NCBI GenBank assembly: GCA_000711775.1
Contig: ARYC01017801.1
Span: 1 to 64,000, forward strand
Length of the DNA: 64,000 nt
DNA from: Oxytricha trifallax
Taxonomy: Eukaryota > Ciliophora > Spirotrichea > Sporadotrichida > Oxytrichidae
Reading direction: 5' to 3'
A program made the position numbers and the translations under genes. The notes beneath the pieces were generated by a model that saw only the letters and a program-made list of their open reading frames with translations, had not been told where the DNA came from and did not search any database. Positions 10,545 to 21,889 of this stretch are shown one piece after another (the first letter of the stretch is position 1; every line of letters starts with the position of its first letter).

Positions 10545-12235
10545 TAGTTTTATGTGTAACTAAATTTGAAAATTTCATTACACATGCAAAATAAATTAAA
10601 ATATTAAATATATCAATGTGATTAATATTAATCCGTTAATTTATTAATTATTATAAATATATCTCCTCTACTTTAATGTCTGCTCTATATGACATAGCAA
10701 TTTACAATAAGGATGATGAATATACAACTCATCTGAGCTATGTATAAAATGCTTAAAGCTTTCATAAAGGATAAATGGGAAATTGTCGTGGTATCTCAGA
10801 CCTACTCTTTATCCTCTAATTTAAAATTACACAAAATTAAGAGATGACTGATGGTGGTTATGTCAAAGAGCACCATCCAAGAAACGCAATAAAAAGATGT
10901 TTAATTAGAGACAAAAAGCAGTACTTGCTTTCAGCTTATACTATTGTCAGATATGAGATAGAAGGCTCTAAAATGTTTGACATGTCATATGAGATACTTT
11001 AAGTGTTATGGAATATGTTCAGTCAGACACGAAGAGATAATAATGGTCATCTAAAATATTAAAGGATAAGCATTAAAAGAAAAGGGACTTGTTTAAATTA
11101 GAAAACAAATTGCGGCAAAAAATACTCTTATAAACAATATGCGGAGGCCCATATATCTGCTTAAGATGGCAAGTAAGTTCAATATATAGGAAACTTATAT
11201 ATTTTTATAACATTTTTTACTTTTCTCTCTAGGCATATCGTCAGCCATTAAGTCGATTATATATAAATAAGTAAAATTTTAATCATAATTTATACTAAGT
11301 ATAGTTATGCTTTATAATTTGCCTTTAATTGGAAGGTATACAATAGTATACTGATCAATATTAAAATTATACAATTTAGACGAATTTCAATAAGAAACTC
11401 ATGAATCAACTCAAGAACCTATCGCACTCATCAGAAAATTTTAAAGTATACATATTAATATATTAAGTTTTTATTTTAGATATATCAATAAAATATGTTA
11501 ATAATCTAAGCTAATCAACTCAGAGTGATCGCAGTCAAGACTATTACACAGAGTAACACCATAACAATTTAGAATTAAGAAGGGAGATTTTAAAATTTTT
11601 TATTTTTAGGTCTTATTTATTCCCAAGAAATGCTCTCATTACTGTGTGGCTCAAGTTAGACTTATTGGCAGAAATACAGGAAGAACTTCAAGCTGCAATG
11701 TTATAGCATTTTCAATAAATAGTATTATGAAAAGCTATCTGTCACATGTTCTAATGGGCATGTTCAGGGATAAACTAAATATAATTGACTCAAGAAAAAT
11801 AATTCGAAATTAGGGTGATAGGGATTACTCACAGTGCTCTGCAATGGTCCATTAAAGTGAACAAGTGAAATGCAACTTTTCTCAAATTGTGGTATGCAAT
11901 AAAGGGAAGGCAGTATAATTGCTTGTCGTAGACATACATCATACAGACTTGGCTGAATTTTTACTATACTTAGACGATAATCGAAGATAGCATGGACATC
12001 AGATGGACAAGAAGAGAAGAAAATATAAAAAGAGAATGATCATAATAAGTACAAACAAAGAGCATATGTATAATGACTATCAGTGAGTAATATAGTTGCA
12101 GTTTAAAGTGCGAATATATTATTAATAAAATTAAGATTAAAAATTAATCACATTGATATATTAAAATATCTTAAATATCAACACGGAGTGTAACTAAATT
12201 TTATAAAAATTATTGAAAATTTAGATTGTAAGTAA
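10545..12235. mobile_element. TIR-bracketed element around an unknown multi-intron gene
   Basis: Sequence at about 10555-10650 (GTGTAACTAAATTT..., AATATATCAATGTGATTAAT) is repeated in inverted orientation at about 12105-12230, with clear divergence. The inverted copies bracket a single spliced gene. Target-site duplication and exact ends could not be fixed. Likely a DNA transposon whose coding product I do not recognise. Confidence 0.5.
10676..12086 (+). CDS. Unknown protein, spliced, inside TIR element
   Basis: Starts at ATG 10676 (MSALYDIAIYNKDDEY...) and ends at TGA 12084-12086. Good introns: 11168-11227 (GTAAGT...CTCTAG), about 11336-11379 and 11447-11480 (34 nt, GTATAC...TTTTAG), and one ending just before GTCTTATTTATT at about 11609. 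Exon pieces are highly polar and free of TGA. The last exon, about 155 residues, has scattered Cys/His (KKCSHYC, QCSAMVHQ) and the stretch VVDIHHTDLAEFLLYLDD, ending in a basic KKRRKYKKR tail. I do not recognise a family; the Asp-rich stretch could suggest a nuclease, but that is speculation. Its place between inverted repeats suggests a transposon product. Intron conservation indicates it is, or recently was, expressed. Confidence 0.55.
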
Positions 12236-12479
12236 AATGTATATATATTTTGAAGAAATAGTCCATTTTAGAAAATACACTATAAAATGTTGAGCTCAAT
12301 TTAATCTTAATAGCATTTTAAAGTAAAACTATCAAACAAATATATATGAAAATAATTTACTAAAGGTTTTTAAAAGCCTTTTCTATTATGAATATGAGCA
12401 TCGTAGGCCTTAGATGGGAGATATATTGATTGACCGATAGATAGTGCTAGTGAAACAAGAGTATTTTCATATTGATATA

Positions 12480-14090
12480 AGTTGCACCTAAGATCTGGTG
12501 GGAATTAATAGTTTAGAGAGTTTAGTTTAGAGTATTTGTATTAAACTGCTGATTTCTAGCTAATTATAAGCAGATTATCATAATATATTTGTTTTAAATA
12601 TTTTTAAGCATGATATTGTAGATAAGATCTTGATAGAAATAAAGATCTTTAGGAAACTAAAAGAATAGAAGCTTGTTGAATTACCACTTCTTTCCAAACT
12701 GAGCTAAACAAGGTGAAGAATAATAATACCTTATAAGTTAATACTTCCTATCTCATATTCCAATCCTTTAAAACTATAGGGCTTTTGATATATATTACCA
12801 TTATTATTGTTATTTCTGCTAAATGGATAGAATGAACTAACAACATACCATCTTGCACAGGGTTCTGGACTAGTATTTCAAATGAACTCACATATATGAG
12901 AACAAACTAATCGAATTACCAAAATATTCATAAACATAATACCTGATACTGAGTAGCCCATTGATTTGAATACTGATTAATTATCTCCTAGTCATATTTA
13001 TCCATATTTACACATTCGAGCGAAAGAACTTCTTTCTTTTATGAATGTTCTCATATCTTAATCAGAAAACCATTTATCAGCTGCTTGAAAAATTTATGTT
13101 CCATAGTAATTATGTCTATCAATTTGTTAATAACCATTAGAATGAGTAGCGTCCATAGACATTGATTTATGATTAAGAAAATAAACGAAATATAACATAG
13201 TTATGACCAAGATTTCTCTAAGTAGGAGTGTATTTAAGTTTATGCCTAACTGGACTCTGTGCTTGTTGCCTATCATTGCATGTCCAAAACAGAAATTACT
13301 ATCTTCATTCTTATCTTACCAAAGCTCATCAAACTTAATATAACTCCAAAGGTAACTTAATTGCCTATTCCACCATGGTGTAATCTTAGGATTATAATAA
13401 TCAGGGTAGACTACATCATTAGGCGAAACTTAGCTAATGAAGTTTTCATCATTAATTTTCATAAAAACATCATCTGCTAAACCATCTTCAAAAAACGAGT
13501 AGTTTTACATGAGTTCTTGCCTGCATTCATAATAGGCAAATAATTCAAATTAATATCATGAAGCTCATAAAAGAATTAAGGTTAATCCCAGAACCTTTAA
13601 TAATCATATTAAAAGTATCTGTATGTTCTAAGATAACCGATATCTGACCATTAAACATCTAAGGGTACGTCATTTGCTCTATATTGATTAGCAAAATCTC
13701 TTAATTTTGAAGTGTCACTTTTAGCCCCATTTAGATTGACTCGATCCAAGAATAAACTATGGAATTTAAAGAGATGTGCCAATAAGTTTATGGTAATTCT
13801 AAACAACTTAATCATTAGTAGTTCTTGCAAAACATAAATATCTACTACTCCTCCTGTCCTGATTGTATTGAGAGAGATATATCCATAGTACTAATTCTTT
13901 TTGCTGTACCAATCTTAGGAATTACCAAGCTTTTAAAGAATACCAACCCAAACTTAAGGTTTATGCTTTTACATAAAGAATTGATGAATATCATACATTT
14001 TCTTTGATGGAAATTATTAATCGTCATCAGGAGTTGGTTGATCTCTTGAGTGCATACTATAAACTCCATATTTGAAGAAAAAAGAATCTT
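12480..14090 (-). pseudogene. GH31 alpha-glucosidase, frameshifted copy
   Basis: Several stretches match the order of glycoside hydrolase family 31. In coding order: LGNSQDWY and TGGVVDIYV (about 13850-13960), NDVPLDVQWSDIGY, DDVFMKI, VVYPDYYNP...WW (about 13380-13415), the catalytic region LWQDKNE (about 13303-13325; the GH31 nucleophile Asp in W.DMNE is kept), QIDRHNYYG, RSSFA, GDNQS, GYSVSGIM.MN, NTSPEPCARWYVVSSFYPFSR and FFQFPKDLYFYQD. These hydrolyse alpha-glucosides in the lysosome or ER. The pieces sit in different frames, with at least three shifts and one in-frame TGA near 12870; some interruptions might be introns or short eliminated sequences. Without the macronuclear copy I call it a germline pseudogene. 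The N-terminal part is missing or lies in diverged exons upstream. Confidence 0.8.
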
Positions 14091-14094
14091 TGTT

Positions 14095-14875
14095 TGTTCA
14101 AAATGCTAGTTAATTTTTATTAATGCAAACAATTTATAGTTTAAAACGATCACATTTATTCAAATATTTACAAATATTACTAATTTTTAAGTATTATATT
14201 GATTTGATTATATCAATCATGAAAGTGCATAACAGTTTTTCTACTATTTTATTATTATAACTAAATTTCTAACATTTGTGAAGTAATCTCTTTAATATTT
14301 ATAATTGTAATTATCATATCTAATCTTTAAAGTGAATCACATTGATAGTCTATAATAAAAATAATTTCAATATATCTATAATAAAGTAATAATTAATCCT
14401 TGAAATTATTAATTAAATATAATAGTGTTCTTGAATTCAATAAAGTGATAATAAGGTCATAATCTTGAAAGATTAAATATCAATATAATAAACAATATTA
14501 TAGTAAAAAAGAGAATTTAAATAACATATCCTTAATAATTTTAATTTGATTAATAAATTATAAAGAATAAACTTATTATAATTAAAAAAAGTTATAATAT
14601 TATACGTACATAATGGATGATCAAAGTAATTATCAGCATCATATCTATCTTGAAATCTAATGATCATAGCATCAGTAACTGATTGCATAATTAATATTAA
14701 ATAAGTAATATAAATACTTAAGAAAATCCAAATTAGTTAAATTTCAATTGAAATATTGTTTTCATTAAACTTGGTACTATTGTTATATGATTATTACATA
14801 AAATTATAATAAAATTTATAATAAATTCAAGTCATCACAAAATTCCCTGTTAGATCTACTTAACTTATAAATGGT
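14095..14875. other. AT-rich stretch, one possible exon
   Basis: Mostly non-coding. On the minus strand, about 14610-14688 encodes a short polar peptide starting MQSVTDAMIIRF and is followed by a GTACGTATAAT donor-like site. It might be a 5' exon of the GH31 copy or nothing. No other feature seen. Confidence 0.25.
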
Positions 14876-14877
14876 GA

Positions 14878-16080
14878 TGTAGTTGTTGCTGCAAAATTGT
14901 CAGCTCAAAATAAAATTAGTATGTAAGCGTCAGAAACAATTAAGTTTGAGATTATTGAATCACAAAACAATAACCAACTCGTGTAAAATAATTCAAAAGT
15001 CACTTGCTTTAAATGTAGTCAATCAAGTTTATAACTCTTGGTTTCATAATGTAAAGACCATTAAATACGAGATGGATAACTTCACCTAGCACTGTTTACT
15101 ATTTAGTAATTCATCTAAGACTGTGGCAAAGAAAAAGTCAGAATACACTTACTGTACTATCAAACCAAACTCTGATTTTTATTTAACAGGTTAAACTTAT
15201 AACATCATAATGGTAGTTAATGCAAGCATTTATTAAGGATTTATTTGGTGCTATTCATATAATAAACAGAAAGACTTTTCCTGCTTGTATTTTAATTAAC
15301 GGTTAGATTATGAAGTCTACATTAATAGAGAACTCAAAGTTTAAGGAACAATAACGGGAGATACCAATTAGCAAACATGAACGGAGACAATAATTCATCC
15401 TTGAAAGTTTATGCAAAATGTCAGGATTAAGATGGAATAAGTGGAGAATAAATTTATATAATTAAAGTAACTGTTGCTAATTACAGTAAACAAATTTAAT
15501 CAAGTATTCAATAAATGACTCAATAATCTTCAAGTCTTAATTATAACTAGGTTATTATTCTGTCTTTTGCATTAATTACTATGTACATAATATGACAACT
15601 CTATTTTATAATTAGTTTAGAATATGATCGTAGAAGCCTTAACCTCACACGATTTAAGACTATTTCAAGTAACTAAATGATCTAAATTTCATCTCAGCTA
15701 TCAACAATTATGAACTAATTCTAATAATAACAATTCTATTCAAACATTACTTCTAGCTTAACTATAGTTTTAAATGCATTTAATCAAACTGATTATGGAA
15801 TATCAATAATTACTTCCCAAAAATCAGATTAAGTTACCAAAAATGGTACTCAAAAACTCAGTCAAATAGACAAAGTCAATCAAATAATTAAAATGAACTA
15901 ACTCGGGAATGAGAAAAGCGGATCTATACAATATCAACCTATAGCTTTTTAAACTTTGACAAAAATTGCCAATATTATGGATTCTATTGTAAGCTAAGAG
16001 CTTTCTACAAGTTAATCATCCTCATATAAAGCAAGTAACTCATTTAAACTTTTTTGATTGCATAAAAAAGAGCTTCAAGT
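14878..16080 (+). pseudogene. Extracellular-type protein fragment, possibly REJ/PKD-like
   Basis: Long TGA-free stretches occur in shifting frames: about 14878-15380 (Cys-bearing, with the pieces TYCTIKPNSDFYLTGQTYNI and SCLYFNQRLDYEVYINRE), about 15374-15590 (LKVYAKCQDQDGISG followed by YIIKVTVANYS) and about 15890-16050 (LTKIANIMDSIVSQELSTSQ). The Cys-plus-DG piece and the later helical piece faintly recall REJ (receptor for egg jelly) regions of polycystin-like proteins, which ciliates have in number; this is a weak resemblance. Element A is inserted at 16087, and the right flank (18570-18960) also carries short open pieces, so A may split this gene. Frame changes mean decay or unseen introns or eliminated sequences. 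Confidence 0.35.
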
Positions 16081-16183
16081 ACATTATTGCTAAAATAGAT
16101 AAAAATAGGAAATTTAAGAAATACAATTAAATTAGATTTATATTAGTAATTACAACTGTCATGAATTAGGAGTACCATTAATA

Positions 16184-16768
16184 TTGTATATGCATTTTTT
16201 GAATTTAAAATTAAAATCAAGTTAAAAATAAACAGAAAATAATTACTAATTGTTAAATAAAAAATGGATCAGAGTTGAGTCTCTAAAATGAACGCGAATT
16301 GGTAAGTACAATTTCAATAAAATTACTTTTCTTGTACAAATCTAATAATATTATAGATACTTTATTCTATCATTAACTTCTATTATCCTATCTTAAATTA
16401 TAATGATTTACTAAAATAAGTTATTTGGCAAAATTGTAAGCAATAACATTCAATCATTTATCTTTTTATAGTGAGATATTCAAATGAGTTAAGAATTGCA
16501 CAAGATTAACAAACAAATTATATACAAATTATCGTGAGATATATTAGTTGTTCGCTGGAATAGAAATATTCAGGAAAATGCGAAAATAAATTATATTTCT
16601 CAATTTATATATGAGATAGTTGATTAATTGGAAATTATTCATCCAATTATTCCTAATTTTTTAAAGTAAAACTCCTTTAATAATCTATACTTATTTAATT
16701 ATATCATTTTAATGCCAGTTATCATTTATTTTTGATTTATTTTTTCCTAATATTTTGTATTTTATCAA
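16184..16768. mobile_element. 585-bp TA-flanked insertion nested in the left TIR of A
   Basis: The undisturbed right TIR of A (18460-18485) reads continuously across this point, so the insert is exact: left junction TA/TTGTATATGC, right junction TTTTATCAA/TA. Its right end read inward (TTGATAAAATACAAAATATT) resembles the terminus of element C. AT-rich, no ORF. Confidence 0.8.
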
Positions 16769-17020
16769 TACTAATTCGATTTAGATTTATAATTTAATTA
16801 ATTAATATAAGATTTATTATATTAAAAAGTGGTCAGGTGGTCTGGCCGGAGTTTTTGGTGGTCCACCGCAAATGTATTATATAATTAATATATGAATTAC
16901 CAATGTGTAGGACTATAATGGAACTAACACACCGGACACCACTACGACAGATATTTAAATGACTGAGAAACCATCGTGACCTTATTACTGAGTGGAGACT
17001 CAGTTAGTAAACTAATAATA

Positions 17021-18263
17021 ATGTCTCACAACCGTCACTTATTCTTCCTTCAGATTCATAGCGAGGGTAGCTCGGACCTCTGGAAGTAGTGCCAATGCTT
17101 AATGACAAGTCAAATTCCGGGATTCAGTCACATCGAGGTCTACACTGATCGTTCAAATGAGATTTACTACATCTGCATTCGCTTCAAGACAGATTCCATC
17201 GGAGCCAACAAGTAATACTTCACAGAAAAGAAGCGCAAAGGCAAAGCGATTATGACGCAGTTGGAACTAACCCCCAAGCTTCTCGGACATCATTCATACG
17301 AGAAGTTCGCATCAGCAGTGGATGGACTGAAGCTAATATACGGGCCTTCTCACCATTACGAGCAGTTTATCGCAAAAGAGAATGCTAAGAAGGTGAAGGA
17401 ATCATAAATGCAGGAGCGCGGTTCTAGAGGCGCTGTCGATGTTACCAATGACTACATGATCGAGAGGCTTTCAGAGAGCACAGTTAAAGGAGGATTTCAT
17501 TCGGAAGAATTCAGGAGATGTGACCCAGTTAGTAGCAATTGCCAAGGCATACAATTCAATGAACTGCGCTGATTAAGTGATTCAGAAGTCCGGTGTCGCC
17601 ATTAGGGAGAGGGTACCAATAATTACATCTCTCCAAGAATACATTGCCGATCTCAAGAAAAACGGTGATGACTCCAGTACCCCAAAGGATGCCGATCTAC
17701 AAAAACTCGGCTACCTCCACATTCTCGATGCCCTGTATGAGCTCCTAATCAAGCGCAAGAACAGTAAGATTTATAGCATCTGGATATACGGGCGAACCAA
17801 TACTGGGAAGACAATAATCACTCGCATTCTAGAGGAGATATTTGTGTGCGAACAATATTTACAGTCAAATTCGAATTTTCACGTCCCAATGAAACAAGAC
17901 AAGGCCGGCGAGCCACAAATACTCATCATGAACGAGCTCAATCTCCCGAAGGTATTCGGATCATAAGGGATTGCGGGGATGAAACGGTTAATGGAGGGTG
18001 AAGGGATGGCCATAGAGCAGAAGTATGGCGGCGTGGATTTCAGGTACAAAGAGTGTTTCATAGTCATCACATCAAACACACTTCCGTTTAGTAAGATGGA
18101 CCCCGAAGATGCCAATTCTTTCAAGTCGAGATGTTTGCTCTGCCAATCCGAGATACCGACACAATGCGGTGAGGAGGAATTCCCGTTAACAGCGCCAATG
18201 GTAGCCCGGTTCCTCTACTCAAGATTTCAAACCGATCAGGGAGCCAAGAAGGCAGTCGATTGA
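17021..18263 (+). pseudogene. Rep-like SF3 helicase of element A
   Basis: About 413 residues in two frames. Frame 1 from ATG 17021 gives an N-terminal domain (RHLFFLQIH, FSHIEVY, then a YFT motif). A shift near 17505 leads to the second frame, which runs to TGA 18261-18263. The helicase part has Walker A GRTNTGKTIITRIL (about 17790-17831), Walker B PQILIMNELN (about 17911-17940) and motif C FIVITSNTLPF (about 18058-18090), the superfamily 3 set found in parvovirus NS1, CRESS-virus Rep and papillomavirus E1. No clear HUH motif is seen in the N-terminal domain. Base composition is markedly GC-richer than the surroundings, a sign of foreign origin. The shift makes this copy defective unless it is removed or translated through. 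Confidence 0.82.
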
Positions 18264-18570
18264 GAACACACAGTCGGTGGTCAGAGACAGAGGAGAGATG
18301 TCTAGTGATTGAAAGCAATATTAGTTTAATCTACATATTGGTAATTCATATATTAATTATATAATACATTTGCGGTGGACCACCAAAAACTCCGGCCAGA
18401 CCACCTGACCAATTTTTAATATAATAAATCTTATATTAATTAATTAAATTATAAATCTAAATCGAATTAGTATTAATGGTACTCCTAATTCATGACAGTT
18501 GTAATTACTAATATAAATCTAATTTAATTGTATTTCATAAATTTCCTATTTTTATCTATTTTAGCAATAA

Positions 18571-19125
18571 TGGCAGATTGAGATCTTAAGAATTAAAATA
18601 GAAACTCAGTTATTTTTTGAATGAAAAAAATTCACTGGAAAATGTTTGCTCACTTCACCACTTTCTTTAGTAATTTAAAACTCAACAGTAAACAAGTCAA
18701 ATGGAATGAGAAACTTAAAATCATAAGATACTAAAAATATAAAAATTACACTTTACTAGAACTCAATTTTTAGAAATAATGATACTATCTTTTTTACGGC
18801 ATTCTTAAATTTATCACAGATTCTATGAGAGTTGATTTTAGGTTGATGAAAGACATTGCTGAAATTGTTCAAACTATTGCTGATTAAAAAAATAATTGAG
18901 TACAAGAATATGCTCTCAAATTTCAACAAGATATTAATCCAAATTACTTCTAAGATTTGTGGTATCCTTTTATTGTTAATTGATTTATTAATTAATTTTA
19001 TATATTCTATTAAAAATTGAAATTGATACTAACATTTTGTTATATTTTACTAATTTTAAATATTTATTTTACTAATTTTATTGTTTCTTAAAGTTATTTT
19101 TTAATTTATGATTTTATAATTTTAT
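18571..19125. other. Flank between elements A and B
   Basis: AT-rich. Short open pieces at 18580-18960 on the plus strand (for example VQEYALKFQQDINPNYF near 18900) may be the continuation of the protein fragment left of element A. Excision of A at its TA would join the two sides. Evidence is weak. Confidence 0.3.
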
Positions 19126-19130
19126 AATTA

Positions 19131-21269
19131 TTGCTAAAATACATAATATTAGGAAATTAGAGAAATAAATCAAATCTATGCTTATTTATATCAATCTTAA
19201 CTGCCACTTAATAGATATAGTTAAAATACGTGTTGAATTATCACACATTTAATTACAAATTTTAATATTAAAATAATTATGACCAAATTGTACATTGTAC
19301 ATTGTACTGTTTAATGTTATTAAGTTTTTTAAAATATTAAGGCGTACTGATTAAATTGTAAATTGTACATTGTACTGTTTTAGGAATTAGTTTTTTAAAA
19401 TATATGGATTGTACAGTATTGAATGAAAAGTGATTTAATATTAATTTTATTAGGTAATTATTTATGTATACTAAAGTACTAATGGAAGTTCAATTTCACG
19501 AGCACTGTTCATTGCTTACATGATTTCGGTTTGTACATTTTGATCTACTTCGGTCTCGTCTACGATTGTTGGCTCCTCTATTATTAACTCTATGACCCCA
19601 TCTTCTAACATTCGCTGCTTCATATACACTGCCAGTTCGATCTCGTTGAAAGGAAACCTCTCATCTTGCCTCTACATCTAACTAGTGAATTCTGCCATAA
19701 GCATCCTATTTTCAAAGGACTTTTTATCCAATTCACTCATAGCTTCGAATGGTAGCTGATTTGAAATTGCTATTACCTGGCAGTTCTTAAATCTTACCAC
19801 CGGGTCTTTGTATTTAAGGTTCACAGGATATCCCTCACCCTCGAAGAATCTTTTTATATCATCTATTTTTTCCCCTTCATGAAAGATGTCTCGCTTGATT
19901 TCATCCATAATTACCAGCTAAGGCTCTGAATACGAGTTGCTTGAGTCAATACAGAATGTGCGATTGAGTATTCTGAAGTCCTCCGTGATAAAGATCTTTC
20001 TAAGGAATTTAGCGATCGTTGTCTTCCCTGTGTTAGGGTACCCAAACAGCCAAACCACATTTACTTTATCCTGGCATTTCCTAAAGATGACTCTGTAAAG
20101 CTTGTCAACTATATCTAAGTACATCATTTCTTCCAACAAACTAGCATTGAGTACGGTAAGATTTGTAGATTCGGTGTCAGATCGTTGCAGGAAATTAATT
20201 AGTGATTGTAATTTAGTTTACTTTGGAGCTGGTTTCGATATAATCTTTGATTCGAAACCTTAGTATGTCATTAGAGTCTTGTGATTTTGTACGATTAATT
20301 CACAAACTCCATCATCGTCCTGGTACATCTCATACATGTCATCAACATTCTTTATTTTTTAGGTTCTGATAAGCCGCTTTAATTTACCAGTAATTTCTTA
20401 GGATTATGTAGAGGTTCTGGCAGATGTGTTTTTATTCTCCTAATATCTAGATTGGACTTTTGCGAAGGCAAGAAAAGCTTAGAAATCTTCAACGTCCCCA
20501 CATTAAAGAACTAGTTTATCATGTTGTGCATAAATCTTCCTGATATTTACTCTCCCGACGACTGAGTAGGATAACTTTAGATCTTTCATAGCCTTGTAGC
20601 CAAGATAATCAGGTTTGCTGAAGTAGTTTATGCATAGCCCAAGACCATCTGGTTTTACATGTATAGTAAGGTACTACCTTGGCGGCTTATCTGAAGTGCA
20701 TTGAAATATTAAAGCATGGCTAAATCTCTTCGTCTTCCCGGAGATTGCCTCAACAACGCTTGTGTGGGTCTGCTTTTCGTTATCAGTCTCAATCTTCAGT
20801 ACAAAAATGTGACGCTCGTTGGGCTTATCATCCATCTTCTGATTTAGTTTTTCCATTATTTTTGATAGTGATATATCTATTTTCATCAAGAGCACATTTA
20901 TCATTAGAATGACTTCCCACTCTTTTCAACATTCATTTTATTTTTTAATTACCTAATAAATTAATATTAAATCACTTTTCATTCAATACTGTACAATCCA
21001 TATATTTTATAAAAAACTAATTCCTAAAACAGTACAATGTACAATTTAATCAGTACGCCTTAATATTTAAAAAAACTTAATAACATAAAACAGTACAATG
21101 TACAATGTACAATTTGGTCATAATTATTTTAATATTAAAATTTTTAATTAAATGTGTGATAATTCAACCTGTATTTTAACTATATCTATTAAGTGGCAGA
21201 TAAGATTAATATAAATAAGCATAGATTTGATTTATTTCTCTAATTTCCTAATATTATTTATTTTAGCAA
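19131..21269 (-). mobile_element. Element B: intact SF3-helicase TIR element
   Basis: 2,139 bp flanked by TA, ends TTGCTAAAATACATAATATT and reverse complement. TIRs of about 325 bp (19131-19460 and 20947-21269) are almost identical and contain repeated TTGTACATTGTACTGTTT motifs. A single gene fills the interior. The high TIR identity and the open gene mark it as the youngest of the three SF3 elements. Confidence 0.85.
19461..20904 (-). CDS. Rep-like SF3 helicase of element B
   Basis: Open from ATG 20904, the first ATG after an in-frame TGA, through to the left TIR: roughly 480 residues. N-terminal domain: HIFVLKIE, FSHALIF, NYFSKPDYLGY, matching the same spacing in A and C. Helicase: Walker A GYPNTGKTTIAKFL (about 20010-20050), Walker B LVIMDEIK (about 19895-19918), motif C VIAISNQLPF (about 19745-19780). 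A likely DNA-unwinding replication protein acting on the element's TIRs. Oddity: no TGA occurs in frame before the TIR, nor through the rest of the element, so the natural stop is not obvious; the coding-like part ends near 19470. No HUH motif or capsid gene seen. Confidence 0.85.
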
Positions 21270-21271
21270 TA

Positions 21272-21880
21272 ACATAATTACCATGGGAAAGTATGTCAAT
21301 TTCTTTAAATGCAAAAAATGTTAAAAATAGAACATTCGCATGAGATATAGTAAGAACATTAGTGCTTCAAAAATCAAACAGAAAAGACATTTGATATTTT
21401 TACTAAGACACACAGAATTGACAAGCCATAGAAAGGCAAGCAAAATAATATATGAATATCAAATTAATTAAACATAATTTATTTATAAATGCATTCACTA
21501 ATATTAAATTTATTTTTAGTATTATAATTTATATACAATTGAAAGAATATTATTAAAAATTGTTTTAATTTCAATGAATTTGGGAAATTGACAAATGGAA
21601 GATGTTCTTCATTCAAGAGGACATCTTGGTTAGTAATTCTTAAAATATTAACTAAATGACTTACATGAGTTTTAATGCAACAGGTCAAAATTTTAAAATC
21701 CAAACAAATAAAATGGCTCTTAATGAAACTTTATTGCATGTATTTATTTAAAAGAATAGTAAAGAGCACAAACTGTACTACTGTAATTTTGGAAAAATGG
21801 TTAAAACTAAAATATATTTATTTTTTTATTTTATAATTATTTTACATCTGTTACGTCTCTAATTTAAGTACTAATGCAGT
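21272..21880. other. AT-rich flank right of element B
   Basis: A possible short polar ORF begins at 21282 (MGKYVNFFKCKKC on the plus strand, a CxxC pair followed by a basic stretch) and runs to about 21470. The rest is non-coding. No homology recognised. Confidence 0.25.
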
Positions 21881-21889
21881 TGATATAAG

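Larger units (their letters stand above)
16087..18567 (+). mobile_element. Element A: SF3-helicase TIR element
   Basis: Ends TTGCTAAAATAGATAAAAAT and its reverse complement, flanked by TA on each side. TIRs of roughly 300 bp run inward to a GC-richer palindromic block (GTGGTCAGGTGGTCTGGCC, then GGTGGTCCACCGC, at 16832-16870 and 18372-18410). The left TIR is interrupted by a 585-bp TA-flanked insertion. Without that, the element is about 1.9 kb and carries one gene. No transposase ORF. Confidence 0.8.

Noticed and set aside
19131..21269. Reading elements A-C as integrated parvovirus or circovirus genomes
   Set aside because: The helicase motifs fit the broad SF3 class only; there is no capsid gene and no HUH motif, and the TA-flanked TIR structure fits a transposable element better.
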